The notes below the pieces were generated by a model. The model was given only the letters and a program-made list of their open reading frames with translations, ran no database searches and was not told the origin of the DNA. From positions 1-57,867 of the forward strand of contig CAMWUN010000020.1 of the NCBI GenBank assembly GCA_947177425.1: 57,867 bases of DNA. Reading direction: 5' to 3'. The position numbers and the translations under genes were made by a program. Position 1 is the stretch's first letter; every line of letters starts with the position of its first letter. The stretch comes from an uncultured bacterium. GTDB lineage: Bacteria > Bacillota > Clostridia > Lachnospirales > Lachnospiraceae. This document shows positions 35,801 through 44,423 of this stretch, one piece after another.

Positions 35801-36283
35801 ATGAATAAGGAACAGTTTACGACAGAGGTGCTTAAGGCGGAAAAAAGTTTGTACCATATAGCCAAATCTATTTTAGGGAATGATGAGGATTGTGCGGATG
35901 CGATGCAGAATGCAATTTTACATGCATTTGAAAAGTTACATACTTTGCAGAACAGTAAGTATTTTAAAACCTGGATTACCAGAATACTGATGAATGAATG
36001 TTACCAGCTCATCCGTTCCAAAAAGGAACAGATTCCTTATGAAGATTATTTTGAAATGCAGGCGCCGGCGGAGCAGGAGAGTTATTCGGAGGTATTTGAT
36101 GCTGTGATGGAATTAGAGGCTAATTACAGAATCCCGCTTATCCTGTTTTATGTAGAAGGATTTTCTATAAAGGAAATCTGCCAGATTTTGAAATTATCGC
36201 AAAGTACGGCTAAAACAAGGCTTTGCCGGAGCAGGAAGCTTTTAAAAGAAAAGTTGACAGGAGTATATGGATATGAAAAATAA
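35801..36283 (+). CDS. ECF-type RNA polymerase sigma factor
   Basis: A 160-residue sigma-70 family protein with region 2 (about 15-75: GNDEDCADAMQNA, TWITRILMNEC) and region 4 (about 105-155: FSIKEICQILKLSQSTAKTRL), without regions 1 and 3. It redirects RNA polymerase to a small regulon. Its gene overlaps the downstream DUF4179 gene, which probably encodes its membrane partner or anti-sigma factor. A weak ECF-like promoter lies upstream. Confidence 0.88.
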   Translation: MNKEQFTTEVLKAEKSLYHIAKSILGNDEDCADAMQNAILHAFEKLHTLQNSKYFKTWITRILMNECYQLIRSKKEQIPYEDYFEMQAPAEQESYSEVFDAVMELEANYRIPLILFYVEGFSIKEICQILKLSQSTAKTRLCRSRKLLKEKLTGVYGYEK

Positions 36284-37298
36284 AAAATGGAGCAGTGAAT
36301 TCCCGGAAGTGCCGGAATTTGTGCATCAGACAGTGCTTGACACCCTTGACGGACTGGACTGCGGAAAGGTCAGAAAGGTGAAACAGATGAAGAAACGTAC
36401 GGTTATTATTTTAGCTGCGGCAATGATTGCCATTCTTGGAACCACAGTAAGCGCATCAGAAATATTTAAGTGGAATGAAAAGGCAAATGAGGTATTTGAA
36501 GCGGATGAAGAACAGCAGAAAGAGCTGGTGATGGAACAGGTGGCGCAGGAAGAGTACCAGACGATTACAGACGCCGGACTCACCATACGTGCCGTGCAGA
36601 CCATTCAGGATGTGAACTGTTTTTATGGATTGTTTGAAATAACAGCAGAAGATGATTCCATACAGATTGAGCCGGGAAACGACATGGACCTTCTGATGGA
36701 CTATCATGGGAAGGATAATCCTTTCAGCATGCTTGGCCGTGGATTTGTGGAGGAAAGCCGTCAGGAGATTACGAACAGCAGGTATTATGAAATATACGGG
36801 ACAAAAGCAGATGCCGGCACAGAAGACTTAGATGTGACCATCCATTTTACCTCCTTAAATGCGCCGGGTGAAAAGGCGATAGAGGGAGATGCAGTTATTA
36901 CGGGAGACTGGGAATTCTCGCTAAAACTGCATGCGGTGGAAGCGGTCCGCTATGAGATAAATAAGGAGTATCAGATTGGGGGATGCACTGTGATGGTTAA
37001 GGAAGTAGAACTCACACCAATCAGTATGAGGCTGGTCTGTGATGAAGCGGGAGCAAGGGAACTGGAAAAGATGGAAGGCGTCAATATTGACCAGGCTGAC
37101 AGTCTGCGCTCCCTGTTTATCAACGGAGTGAAATATAAAGACGGTTCTGTTGTGGAGGAAGAGGGGTATCAGGAACTTTCCGCTGGCTTTAGAAATGGAA
37201 ATTATGAAAAAACTGCCCGTTTTTCCCACGTAATAGATGTGGAAAATGTCAGCGCACTGTTGACAGGGGACAATATGGAGGAAATTATTCTGCCATAA
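36273..37298 (+). CDS. DUF4179 membrane protein, probable anti-sigma partner
   Basis: A 341-residue protein: a short cytoplasmic N-terminus (about 1-45, with PEFVHQTVLDTLDGL), one membrane helix (about 44-62) and a large outer domain of the DUF4179 type. Proteins of this type regularly follow ECF sigma genes in Firmicutes, so it likely holds the sigma factor inactive. I use ATG 36273, nine bases after AGGAG; ATG 36267 is too close. It overlaps the sigma gene by 11 bases. No zinc-binding anti-sigma motif is visible. Confidence 0.75.
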   Translation: MKNKKWSSEFPEVPEFVHQTVLDTLDGLDCGKVRKVKQMKKRTVIILAAAMIAILGTTVSASEIFKWNEKANEVFEADEEQQKELVMEQVAQEEYQTITDAGLTIRAVQTIQDVNCFYGLFEITAEDDSIQIEPGNDMDLLMDYHGKDNPFSMLGRGFVEESRQEITNSRYYEIYGTKADAGTEDLDVTIHFTSLNAPGEKAIEGDAVITGDWEFSLKLHAVEAVRYEINKEYQIGGCTVMVKEVELTPISMRLVCDEAGARELEKMEGVNIDQADSLRSLFINGVKYKDGSVVEEEGYQELSAGFRNGNYEKTARFSHVIDVENVSALLTGDNMEEIILP

Positions 37299-37345
37299 AT
37301 AATAACCATATTCCTAAATTTATTCTTAATACAGGCGGCAAATGA

Positions 37346-37375
37346 TTGACAATTGTCAATTCCAGCGAATATAAT
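37346..37375 (+). promoter_or_regulatory. Sigma-A promoter with palindrome over the -35 box
   Basis: TTGACA (37346-37351), an 18-base spacer and TATAAT (37370-37375). The -35 box is the left half of the 14-base palindrome TTGACAATTGTCAA (37346-37359), a likely repressor site. It precedes the VanZ gene by 74 bases; the leader contains a CTGTCC/GGACAG hairpin. Confidence 0.7.
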
Positions 37376-37449
37376 GAAAAATATGACTGTCCTGATTTTA
37401 CACGGACAGCGTCACTGGTAACAATAGTTGTCTGTATTTGGAGTGGTAA

Positions 37450-37971
37450 ATGAAGAAAAATAGGAAAAAAACGGGACAGAGGCTGGCGGCGCTGGTTCTG
37501 TGGATTATATTTATTTTAATGATAGCGGGGATAACGTTCATTTCTTTCCAGAACGGGGAGGCCACCAAAGAACTGGGAAGCCTGATTATGGATAAGCTGT
37601 CCAGATTCCGGCCCATGCCTGAGACTTCCACAGGGGAAGAAATGGCGGCCGCCACCTATGGCATGAGACAGGGGGGCAGGGCGCTGGCTTTTCTCATGAT
37701 TGGGATTGTAGGGACGATTACGATTCACGTAAGCTGTTACCGGTGCAACTGGCTGATAAGAACAGGGATAACCGCCCTTATTCTGGCGTCAATTGCTTAT
37801 CTCACGGAGAAATTAAAAATATACATTCCCACAAGGCATTACAGCTATGAGGAAATGATGATAAGCATGGCGGCGGCAGGAGCGGGATTTTTGGCGGTAT
37901 CCCTTATTATGCTGCTGGGCAGGATTTTAAAAAGCCTGTCCAGACCCAAAGCTACCGGGCACTCTTTATAA
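37450..37971 (+). CDS. VanZ-family membrane protein
   Basis: A 173-residue protein with about four membrane helices (near 15-35, 78-95, 103-120 and 137-160) and the VanZ-like signature ending helix 3, IYIPTRHYSYEEMM. VanZ proteins are linked with teicoplanin resistance in Enterococcus, but most family members have no proven role. It converges on pyrI, and the two genes overlap by six bases at the palindrome TTATAA, which gives a stop codon on each strand. Confidence 0.8.
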   Translation: MKKNRKKTGQRLAALVLWIIFILMIAGITFISFQNGEATKELGSLIMDKLSRFRPMPETSTGEEMAAATYGMRQGGRALAFLMIGIVGTITIHVSCYRCNWLIRTGITALILASIAYLTEKLKIYIPTRHYSYEEMMISMAAAGAGFLAVSLIMLLGRILKSLSRPKATGHSL

Positions 37972-37989
37972 GTGCTCGGTATATTTTTC
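37953..37989 (+). terminator. Terminator inside the overlap of two convergent genes
   Basis: Stem 37953-37963 with 37971-37981 (11 bp, one G-T pair) and loop CTTTATA, then TATTTTTCT. The stop codons of VanZ and PyrI lie at the loop and edge. The stem encodes the last residues of both proteins. Confidence 0.75.
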
Positions 37990-38397
37990 TTCACAGTATT
38001 TACAGCGGTAGATTTCTTTTTTCTCATCAGACAGTACGAAGATGTGGGGAAGCTCCTGTTCAATGGAAGTGATGCATCTGGGATTTCTGCACCGGATGAT
38101 GTTTTTGATTTCCTTTGGAAGGAACAGTTCTTTTTTGGAGACGATTTCCCCGTCTTTGATGACATTGACAGTTATGTTATGGTCGATAAACGCCAGCACA
38201 TCCAAATCAAGCATGTCGATATCACATTCCACTTTCAGGATATCTTTTTTCCCCATTTTACTGCTTTTGGCATTTTTGATAATGGCAACAGTGCAGTCCA
38301 GCTTGTCAAGCTGGAGATGATGGTAAATGGACAGGCTTTTTCCGGCTTTAATATGGTCAAGGACAAAGCCTTCTTCAATTTTTCCTACATTGAGCAT
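37966..38397 (-). CDS. pyrI: Aspartate carbamoyltransferase regulatory chain
   Basis: A 143-residue allosteric chain. The N-terminal ferredoxin-like nucleotide domain (1-95) has the VAIIKNAKSSKMGKKDILKV region, and the C-terminal zinc domain has C-x4-C (CRNPRC) and C-x2-C (CKYC) ligands. It binds CTP/ATP and holds PyrB in the dodecamer. ATG 38397 follows GGAGG by nine bases. It follows pyrB after 86 bases. Confidence 0.93.
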   Translation of the reverse strand: MLNVGKIEEGFVLDHIKAGKSLSIYHHLQLDKLDCTVAIIKNAKSSKMGKKDILKVECDIDMLDLDVLAFIDHNITVNVIKDGEIVSKKELFLPKEIKNIIRCRNPRCITSIEQELPHIFVLSDEKKEIYRCKYCEEKYTEHL

Positions 38398-38483
38398 ATG
38401 TTAAATCCTCCTGTTGATTTTTTGTCTGCAGACTTAAAATCCTGTATCCGCCAAAGAAGATATCCCGGCATTCTGCAGTCTGG

Positions 38484-39410
38484 TCAGTCTGTCTTTGGGA
38501 CGCTGATTTCCAGTAATGTTAATATAAGGGCCATTCTTACATAGACGCCGTACTGTACCTGCTTAAAGTATGCGGCCCGTGGATCGTCGTCCACTTCCAC
38601 GGAAATCTCATTGACTCTGGGAAGGGGGTGGAGCACCAGCATGTCGGATTTCGCCTGCTGCATCTTGGCCTTATCCAGAATGTAGAAATCTTTTAATCTC
38701 ACATAATCTTCCTCATTAAAGAAGCGTTCCTTCTGCACCCTTGTCATGTACAGCATATCAAGCTGGGGCATGATGTTTTCCAGGCGGATGACTTCCTCGT
38801 AGGGAATATTTTTTTCTTTGAGCATGTCGATTACATAGTCGGGGACCATAAGCTCTCTTGGGGAGATAAAGACGAATTTAATGCCTTCGTAGCGTACCAG
38901 CGCGTTAATCAGGGAGTGGGCTGTCCGCCCGAACTTTAAGTCCCCGCAAAGGCCGATAGTGAAGTGGTCAAGACGTCCTTTCAGGGAACGGATGGTCAGA
39001 AGGTCGGTGAGGGTCTGGGTAGGGTGCTGGTGGCCGCCGTCCCCAGCGTTGATGACAGGGATTGAGGATTTGCCAGCCGCTACCATGGGCGCACCTTCTT
39101 TGGGATGGCGCATGGCACAGATATCGGCAAAGCAGGAGATGACCCGGATGGTGTCGGATACGCTTTCCCCTTTGGCGGCGGAGGATGACCCGGCATCGGA
39201 AAAACCGATTACCTGTCCCCCCAGATTCAGCATGGCCGATTCAAAGCTTAATCTTGTGCGTGTGCTGGGTTCATAAAAACAGGTGGCAAGTTTCTTGCCT
39301 GCACAGGCATGGGCATATTTGTCCATGTGGTTTTCAATATCATTTGCCAGGTCAAAAAGCCTGTCCAGTTCCTCCACGGAAAAATCCAGAGGATTCATAA
39401 GATGTCTCAT
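38484..39410 (-). CDS. pyrB: Aspartate carbamoyltransferase catalytic chain
   Basis: A 308-residue enzyme joining carbamoyl phosphate and aspartate, the first step of pyrimidine synthesis. Key motifs are [14 protein letters not shown] (carbamoyl phosphate site), [15 protein letters not shown] and the HPLPRVNEI segment binding aspartate. I start at ATG 39410 (eight bases after AAGGAG); ATG 39416 and 39428 are in frame but too close to or inside the ribosome site. Length matches E. coli PyrB. An attenuator-like hairpin ends 17 bases upstream. Confidence 0.95.
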   Translation of the reverse strand: MRHLMNPLDFSVEELDRLFDLANDIENHMDKYAHACAGKKLATCFYEPSTRTRLSFESAMLNLGGQVIGFSDAGSSSAAKGESVSDTIRVISCFADICAMRHPKEGAPMVAAGKSSIPVINAGDGGHQHPTQTLTDLLTIRSLKGRLDHFTIGLCGDLKFGRTAHSLINALVRYEGIKFVFISPRELMVPDYVIDMLKEKNIPYEEVIRLENIMPQLDMLYMTRVQKERFFNEEDYVRLKDFYILDKAKMQQAKSDMLVLHPLPRVNEISVEVDDDPRAAYFKQVQYGVYVRMALILTLLEISVPKTD

Positions 39411-39426
39411 AATCATTGCTCCTTCC

Positions 39427-39459
39427 ATAAAAAATCGAAGAGGGATACTCTTCGATTTT
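39427..39459 (-). terminator. Attenuator-like hairpin just before pyrB
   Basis: A perfect 12-bp stem (39431-39442 with 39448-39459) with a 5-base loop is followed on the minus strand by a run of six Ts that ends right at ATGGAAGGAGC, the pyrB ribosome site. It leaves no room for a promoter between hairpin and gene, so pyrB must be transcribed through it. This matches the arrangement of the E. coli pyrBI attenuator. Confidence 0.75.
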
Positions 39460-39462
39460 ATT

Positions 39463-39579
39463 TGACATAAGGACCGTTAGCGGAGCGAACTGCCCGCTGC
39501 CTGACATAAGGACAATTGGCAAAGCATGCTGTCCGTTGTCTGGCATAAGGACTGTTAGCTTCTCAAACTGTCCGTTGTC
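39463..39579 (-). repeat. Family C: three tandem 39-base hairpin units
   Basis: Units 39463-39501, 39502-39540 and 39541-39579 share the minus-strand pattern CAGACAACGGACAGTTTG, a variable middle, and CTAACRGTCCTTATG. Each folds on GGACA/TGTCC-type arms. On the minus strand the array begins two bases after the nitroreductase stop codon (TAACAGACAACGG). Since 39 is a multiple of three, all units are open in one frame and read as a 13-residue peptide repeat ending LTVLM. A diverged single copy is at 50744. Confidence 0.85.
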
Positions 39580-39581
39580 TG

Positions 39582-40124
39582 TTAACTTTGAAATGTCAGT
39601 AACTCTTCCACAGGTTTCCTTCTGGGAGCAGCAGGTTCTTCATCGGGATATCCTACAGGAATCAGCGCCGCCAGTTCTCTTTCTTCGGGAATATTTAAAT
39701 AGGAAGCAGCTTTTGCTTCGTCAAAGATACCCATAATAACGCTTCCCAGTCCCTTTTCATAAGCTGCCAGACAAAATGCTTCACAGGCAGCGCCGGCATC
39801 AAACATCTGCCAGGAGCCTTCCTTGGGAGTGGAGTAGGAGCCGTCGCGCTCAAAGCCGCTTCTTCCTTTGATAAAAGTAACGGCAACAAGAAGAGGCGCG
39901 TTTGTGATGATTTCTCCGTTTCTGGGATACGCTGATGTACATTCAGCCCCAATTTTGTCCTTTAAGTCACCCTCAACAGCAATATAACGGGTAATCTGCG
40001 TATGTTTCCAACTTGGGGAATAAGATGCAGTTTCAATGATTTCTGAAAGCAATGCATGATCTACGGGGTCGGTCTTGAATTTACGGATACTTCTACGTCC
40101 TTTGATACATTCTTTTGCAGTCAT
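39582..40124 (-). CDS. Nitroreductase-family flavoprotein
   Basis: A 180-residue FMN oxidoreductase. It has the N-terminal RRSIRKFKTDPV, the SPSWKHTQ loop and the C-terminal IPVGYPDE with PRRKPVEEL. The family reduces nitro compounds, quinones or flavins with NAD(P)H. The frame opens at 40175, but ATG 40124 has AGGAG seven bases upstream. It lies upstream of pyrBI on the same strand with only the family C repeats and the attenuator between, so read-through could feed pyrBI. Confidence 0.88.
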   Translation of the reverse strand: MTAKECIKGRRSIRKFKTDPVDHALLSEIIETASYSPSWKHTQITRYIAVEGDLKDKIGAECTSAYPRNGEIITNAPLLVAVTFIKGRSGFERDGSYSTPKEGSWQMFDAGAACEAFCLAAYEKGLGSVIMGIFDEAKAASYLNIPEERELAALIPVGYPDEEPAAPRRKPVEELLTFQS

Positions 40125-40251
40125 AAGCACACTCCTGTCTAATATTTTATAGGAATTATAACATACCGGATTCATTCTTTCAATGAAATTCGTAGCGGCG
40201 GGCCGGCTAAACTATTATATATAAAATATGAAGTGCAGGCAGAAAAATGTA

Positions 40252-40309
40252 TTGCCAATCATATAAGACTGTGGTAGTATAAAAAAGAAGATATACTACT
40301 ACAGTCTTA
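40252..40309 (+). promoter_or_regulatory. Promoter with BlaI-like inverted repeat
   Basis: TTGCCA (40252-40257), a 17-base spacer and TAGTAT (40275-40280) form a promoter. An 18-base inverted repeat (40264-40281 with 40292-40309; one G-T pair) overlaps the -10 box and runs downstream. Its arms contain GACTGT and TACTACTACAGTC, resembling BlaI/MecI operators built on TACA/TGTA. It precedes the BlaR1-like gene by 95 bases. Confidence 0.6.
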
Positions 40310-40404
40310 CATATATAAAGGGATGGATTGATTAACCGGAGCATTTTTCAACCACGCTCCGGGTGAGCAGTTTTGGAAGGTGCAGGACGGAAAGGAGCAT
40401 TCTT

Positions 40405-43401
40405 ATGTTTTTCTTGCAGAAAAGTATTCAGGGGGCAGTGATAATACTGGTGATTATCGTAGTGCGTGCATTGTTTATCAATAAACTTCCTAAAAGAACC
40501 TTTTTATTTTTGTGGGCGGCTGCGGTGTTCTGTCTGTTGTTCCCACTTTCTTTAAAGTCAAAGTTCAGCGTATACTCTCTTGCAGAAAAAGAGGGCACTG
40601 GGATAATAGAGGCGGTCTGGGGCGGATTTCCGTCCGGCTCCCCGGCGGTGGGACAGGAAAGGGAAGCCCCAGGGGAAGAGGCCTTTACAGGAAAGGGCAG
40701 TATGGCTGCGCAGGGAAATTCTGCATACTATCACGGAGATTTTTTGGAAAAATATAAAGAAGGGACAGAAAACGTTACAGGGGAAGAGGGCATTTCACAG
40801 AAAGAAGATATTTGGACTCATGCCGGCAAAGAGACGCTTATGCAGACGTTCTCAAAATCCGGCCTGTGGATGTGTTTATGGATGGCGGGCGCTGTTTTAT
40901 GTGCCGGGTATTTTGGCATAGCCTATTTCAAATGCCGCAGGATTTTTGCCGTATCTTTGCCTGTCCAAAATGAGACAGCGGATAAATGGCTGGATGCCCA
41001 TCCCTTAAGAAGGAAGATTACCATCCGGCAGTCCGGCAGTGTCTTTGCGCCCCTTACTTATGGGATTTTTGCGCCAGTTATTTTAATGCCGGAAAATACA
41101 AACTGGGACGACAGAAAAGACAGGACGGGGATATCCTGGGAGGAGAGCCGTGAGGGGGAAGGAGTGCCGCCTTTTATGTCCTGGGAATTGCGCCTGTGCC
41201 TGGAACATGAGTTTGTGCATATTAAGCGTCTGGACGGAGTAACAAAGCTGATACTGACTGCCGCTTTGTGTCTGCACTGGTTTAATCCCATGGTCTTTGT
41301 GATGTATATTCTTGCCAACAGGGATTTGGAATTGTCCTGTGACGAGACAGTAGTGCGGCTGTTTGGGGAACATGTAAAGTCGGCCTATGCAAGGACGTTA
41401 ATCCATATGGAGGAAGTAAAGAGCGGTTCCCTGCCTCTGTGCAGCAGTTTTAGCAAAAACGCAATAGAAGAAAGGATTACGGCGATTATGAAAATAAAAA
41501 AGCTTACGTTTTTTAAAGCAGCAGCGGCTGTCTTTCTGGTCTCTGGCATAACCCTTGCCTTTGCTACCCAGGCGGCGGAAAAGGGAGAGGCAAGGAATGA
41601 AAGTGTGAAGGAGTTTCTGGGAAGCGCTTACACACAGGAAGAAATTGAAATGCTGGAGGCACTGTGGTTTGAGGATTATGGGAATATGAGTGTAAAGGAT
41701 TTTCAGGAAAAGGCATGGACACTCCGGGATACCCAGGAATATCTTGCTTTGGAAGAGCGATTATCCACAGTCATAGAAGAATATGAACCTGGTGAAATGG
41801 GGGAAGAACCTAATGCCTTTTGGGAATATTATTACTATGTATATGAACCGCTGACAGCGGAAAAGTGGCAGGTAAGGGAGTTTGGCGGATATTTCATAAA
41901 GGATTTGGCAACAAAGGAGAATCCTGCTTTTCCTAAAGTGGATTTGGAATATTCCATAACTTTGTCTATATTAAATCCTAAGGAACTGACGGTGGAAGAA
42001 TATAACGATACCCGCCTTAAGGCTGCGGAGGATTTATATGAATTCTGGCAGGAGCGGACTGTGCAGGAACTTGCGGACGAAGAAGGCATGGCAGAGATGC
42101 TTTCTGCTGAAATTAAGCGGATTGAAAGCAGGAGAAGTTCGGGAAATCTGACAGTATCCATGGGTTACTATTTTAATCCGGCGGATGTTTATCATTTTCT
42201 AATGGATGAGGATGAAAATAAGGAAGATGGGGGAAGGACCTACGGGGAAGAAAATGAATGGGAAGAGAGGCAGTACCCTTATGGAACCAGGGCTGATTAC
42301 GATTCACTTCTTACATTACGGACACAGGGCTATGAGGAATTGTCCCTGGAAGCGTTCAATGAAAAACTGCTGGACTGGTGCAATCATAACCATGAGGCTA
42401 TGGAACGTATAGGAACGGATACATTTAAAGACGACTATCAGGTGGAACTTACAGAGGAAGAAAAACGTTTTGCGGCGTTGACGGTACAGCTTTCCCGCTT
42501 TGAAAATGCTGCCATGATAACAAGCCTGAATACCGGAAAACCGGAGGAAGATCCATGGTGGGGCGGAAACAAATATATGGAAGCGGAAGGTGATATGTGG
42601 TGTGCCCTGTACTTCCAGTTTGCCTACCACATTTCAGATAAAAGCCGGGTAACGGTGGGAGAGCGGGATGGCTGTATCGGAGCCATGATGGAATGTATTT
42701 TAAAGTTCTGGGAGGAGACAGAACTGGAGGAACGTATAAAATTAAGTGAAGAAGAGGTGGTCAGCCGGTTTGAATCATGGGCGGAGGAATGCAGCAGTGG
42801 AGGGATTACGGTTAAGACAGACAAAGACCAGATTCAGTATGAGACTATGGATGAACGGGGATATGCACAGGAGGGTGTTTATCTTGGAACCGTAACCACA
42901 GAAGGAAGCCTGAGCTATTATATCAGTGCGGACACCCAGGAGAAACAGTCCAAGTATTTTCATCTGACAGTGACAAACCGGACGGAGAAAGAAATTTCGG
43001 GCATTACGTATACCATGCTGGCATATGACGCCATGGGAAGGCCTCTGGAGGTTTACTGGCATTTTATGGATTCCTCCCAATCGGCCAGTTATGAATGTAC
43101 CGTGGAAAAGCGGTGCATGATTGAACCGGGAGAAACCCTTGATGATGAGGGAGGATGGTCGATTTACGATTTGGAAAGCCCCTGGGGACTGATTGATTTA
43201 AGCAGATATGGGGAGAAATACAGAGTGACGTATGTGTTAAGCTGTATCACGCAGATTACCTTTGAGGACGGAACACAGTGGAACAACCCGGACTATGAAA
43301 GCTGGTGGGCGGAGTGCTGTGGAAAGCAGGTGCCCCAATCTGTTTTTTGGGAATATAATCAGCGGGAATATGAAATCTTCGGCCTACAGATGGAGAATTA
43401 A
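40405..43401 (+). CDS. BlaR1-like M56 membrane metallopeptidase with long outer domain
   Basis: A 998-residue protein. The first part (about 1-395) is a BlaR1/MecR1-type M56 peptidase: membrane helices near 5-25, 32-50, 158-178 and 290-310, zinc site H268-E-F-V-H272 followed by IKRLDG, and a late ligand in ELSCDE; a further helix is near 370-392. The remaining 600 residues lie outside and match neither a penicillin-binding sensor nor another family I know; they are rich in E, Y and W. ATG 40405 follows AAGGAG by nine bases. BlaR1 usually sits beside the repressor BlaI, but no blaI gene is adjacent. The upstream BlaI-like operator suggests a repressor encoded elsewhere. Confidence 0.82.
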   Translation: MFFLQKSIQGAVIILVIIVVRALFINKLPKRTFLFLWAAAVFCLLFPLSLKSKFSVYSLAEKEGTGIIEAVWGGFPSGSPAVGQEREAPGEEAFTGKGSMAAQGNSAYYHGDFLEKYKEGTENVTGEEGISQKEDIWTHAGKETLMQTFSKSGLWMCLWMAGAVLCAGYFGIAYFKCRRIFAVSLPVQNETADKWLDAHPLRRKITIRQSGSVFAPLTYGIFAPVILMPENTNWDDRKDRTGISWEESREGEGVPPFMSWELRLCLEHEFVHIKRLDGVTKLILTAALCLHWFNPMVFVMYILANRDLELSCDETVVRLFGEHVKSAYARTLIHMEEVKSGSLPLCSSFSKNAIEERITAIMKIKKLTFFKAAAAVFLVSGITLAFATQAAEKGEARNESVKEFLGSAYTQEEIEMLEALWFEDYGNMSVKDFQEKAWTLRDTQEYLALEERLSTVIEEYEPGEMGEEPNAFWEYYYYVYEPLTAEKWQVREFGGYFIKDLATKENPAFPKVDLEYSITLSILNPKELTVEEYNDTRLKAAEDLYEFWQERTVQELADEEGMAEMLSAEIKRIESRRSSGNLTVSMGYYFNPADVYHFLMDEDENKEDGGRTYGEENEWEERQYPYGTRADYDSLLTLRTQGYEELSLEAFNEKLLDWCNHNHEAMERIGTDTFKDDYQVELTEEEKRFAALTVQLSRFENAAMITSLNTGKPEEDPWWGGNKYMEAEGDMWCALYFQFAYHISDKSRVTVGERDGCIGAMMECILKFWEETELEERIKLSEEEVVSRFESWAEECSSGGITVKTDKDQIQYETMDERGYAQEGVYLGTVTTEGSLSYYISADTQEKQSKYFHLTVTNRTEKEISGITYTMLAYDAMGRPLEVYWHFMDSSQSASYECTVEKRCMIEPGETLDDEGGWSIYDLESPWGLIDLSRYGEKYRVTYVLSCITQITFEDGTQWNNPDYESWWAECCGKQVPQSVFWEYNQREYEIFGLQMEN

Positions 43402-43445
43402 GTTACTGCTTACGCACAATGATACTGTTCACTCCGTGACCAACA
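43402..43445 (+). repeat. Family B repeat, partial double copy
   Basis: GTTACTGCTTACGCA (43402-43416) and TACTGTTCACTCCGTGACC (43423-43441) are a half and a nearly complete family B unit. The first begins directly after the TAA stop of the BlaR1-like gene. A short palindrome ATGCAAATCTTGCAT follows near 43448; the copy at 57815 is also followed by ATGCAAA. Confidence 0.6.
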
Positions 43446-43516
43446 TCATGCAAATCTTGCATTATGTAAAAGAATTTAGTATACTGTCAGATAGAAAACA
43501 AAAGGAGTAATGTGCC

Positions 43517-43894
43517 ATGGCGACAGAATTTACTGAGAGGAAAAGATGGGTGTTCTTTGGACTTCCATTTACTTTTACCAAATATATTGTGAAGGAAAAT
43601 ATGCTTACCATAGACAGCGGTTTTCTGAACAAGGTGGAAAATGACTGTTATATGTACAAGGTGCAGGATGTGGAGTTGATTACTTCCCTGATGGAGAGGA
43701 TTTTCGGGCTGGGAACAGTTGTGTGCTATACAGGAGATACCACCCATCCAAGGCTGGAGCTGGTTCATATTAAAAATGCGAGAGAGGTAAAAAACTTTAT
43801 CCTTGAAGCTTCGGAACAGGCAAGGATGAAGAGACGCACACTGAACACACTGGATATCGGTGCGGACTTGGGGGATATGGATGTGGATGAATAA
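43517..43894 (+). CDS. Small bacterial PH-domain-like protein
   Basis: A 125-residue cytoplasmic protein with a strand-rich PH-like fold (bPH family, DUF304-like): [38 protein letters not shown] and [16 protein letters not shown] match the bPH strand pattern. Such proteins often sit near membranes; the role is unknown. ATG 43517 follows AAGGAG by about 11 bases. It is followed by a terminator. Confidence 0.7.
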   Translation: MATEFTERKRWVFFGLPFTFTKYIVKENMLTIDSGFLNKVENDCYMYKVQDVELITSLMERIFGLGTVVCYTGDTTHPRLELVHIKNAREVKNFILEASEQARMKRRTLNTLDIGADLGDMDVDE

Positions 43895-43923
43895 GTGACT
43901 GTGCAGGTCAATATTTCTGGCTG

Positions 43924-43953
43924 AAAGCGGTATGAGGAATCATACCGCTTTTC
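43924..43953 (+). terminator. Terminator of the PH-domain gene
   Basis: A perfect 12-bp stem (43924-43935 with 43940-43951) around loop GGAA (AAAGCGGTATGA/TCATACCGCTTT), followed by TTCATT. A family A repeat starts six bases later. Confidence 0.8.
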
Positions 43954-43956
43954 ATT

Positions 43957-43993
43957 ACAATAAGCTGGCTCGCGAAGCGTGGCAGTTGTTTGT
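43957..43993 (+). repeat. Family A hairpin repeat, copy 2
   Basis: ACAATAAGCTGGCTCGCGAA then GCGTGGCAGTTGTTTGT. Same hairpin as the other copies, with the end slightly diverged. It lies between a terminator and the 3' end of the minus-strand gene at 44007. Confidence 0.85.
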
Positions 43994-44006
43994 CCAGCGT
44001 ACAGAT

Positions 44007-44423
44007 CTATGTCTGGTTACGGCTGGCGGAACTGCCATTTAACAGGTGTTCAAACAGTAGTCCTGCCAGAAACCAGTTGGGAAAGAAATCAAGGCGCACT
44101 ACTTTTTTGATATGCCAGCGGGAACGCTCATAATTCCAGGGACAGGCTTTGTGTTTATCCAAAAAGGAGCCTGACAGGAATTCCCAGACAAAAATGCACA
44201 GGGCATAGATGGTTCCCCTAAGATATGGGGGAATATTTTTAAGGCCCTGGAAGACCGGGTACAGAAAGCAGGCACTGCCATAGATGGGAAACATCCAAAG
44301 GGAGGTCTGTCCCATAAGCCGCATATCCCGTTTTTGAAGGGACTGGAGGGCAGTAAATGTAATTTCAAGACACCAGCCTAGAAGCCCGCATTTAAAAAAG
44401 TTTTTGAGTAATGTTTTCATCAT
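44007..44423 (-). CDS. Putative ABC transporter type IV-like membrane protein
   Basis: A 138-residue protein with three or four membrane helices. It matches the PutABC_transp/DUF1113 family: GLLGWCLEITFTA at the start, PIYGSACFLYPVF, the FVWEFLSGSFLDK segment and CPWNYERSRWHIKKVVRLDFFP. Function unknown despite the family name. ATG 44420 or 44423 are both possible. It is divergent from folC. Confidence 0.8.
   Translation of the reverse strand: MMKTLLKNFFKCGLLGWCLEITFTALQSLQKRDMRLMGQTSLWMFPIYGSACFLYPVFQGLKNIPPYLRGTIYALCIFVWEFLSGSFLDKHKACPWNYERSRWHIKKVVRLDFFPNWFLAGLLFEHLLNGSSASRNQT

Noticed and set aside
39463-39579. Possible CRISPR or PyrR-binding leader
   Set aside because: Tandem units have no spacers, and I could not see the conserved PyrR anti-antiterminator loop.
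43402-43510. Plus-strand frame continuing past the BlaR1-like gene
   Set aside because: It is a shadow of the gene end and crosses family B repeats; no start signal.
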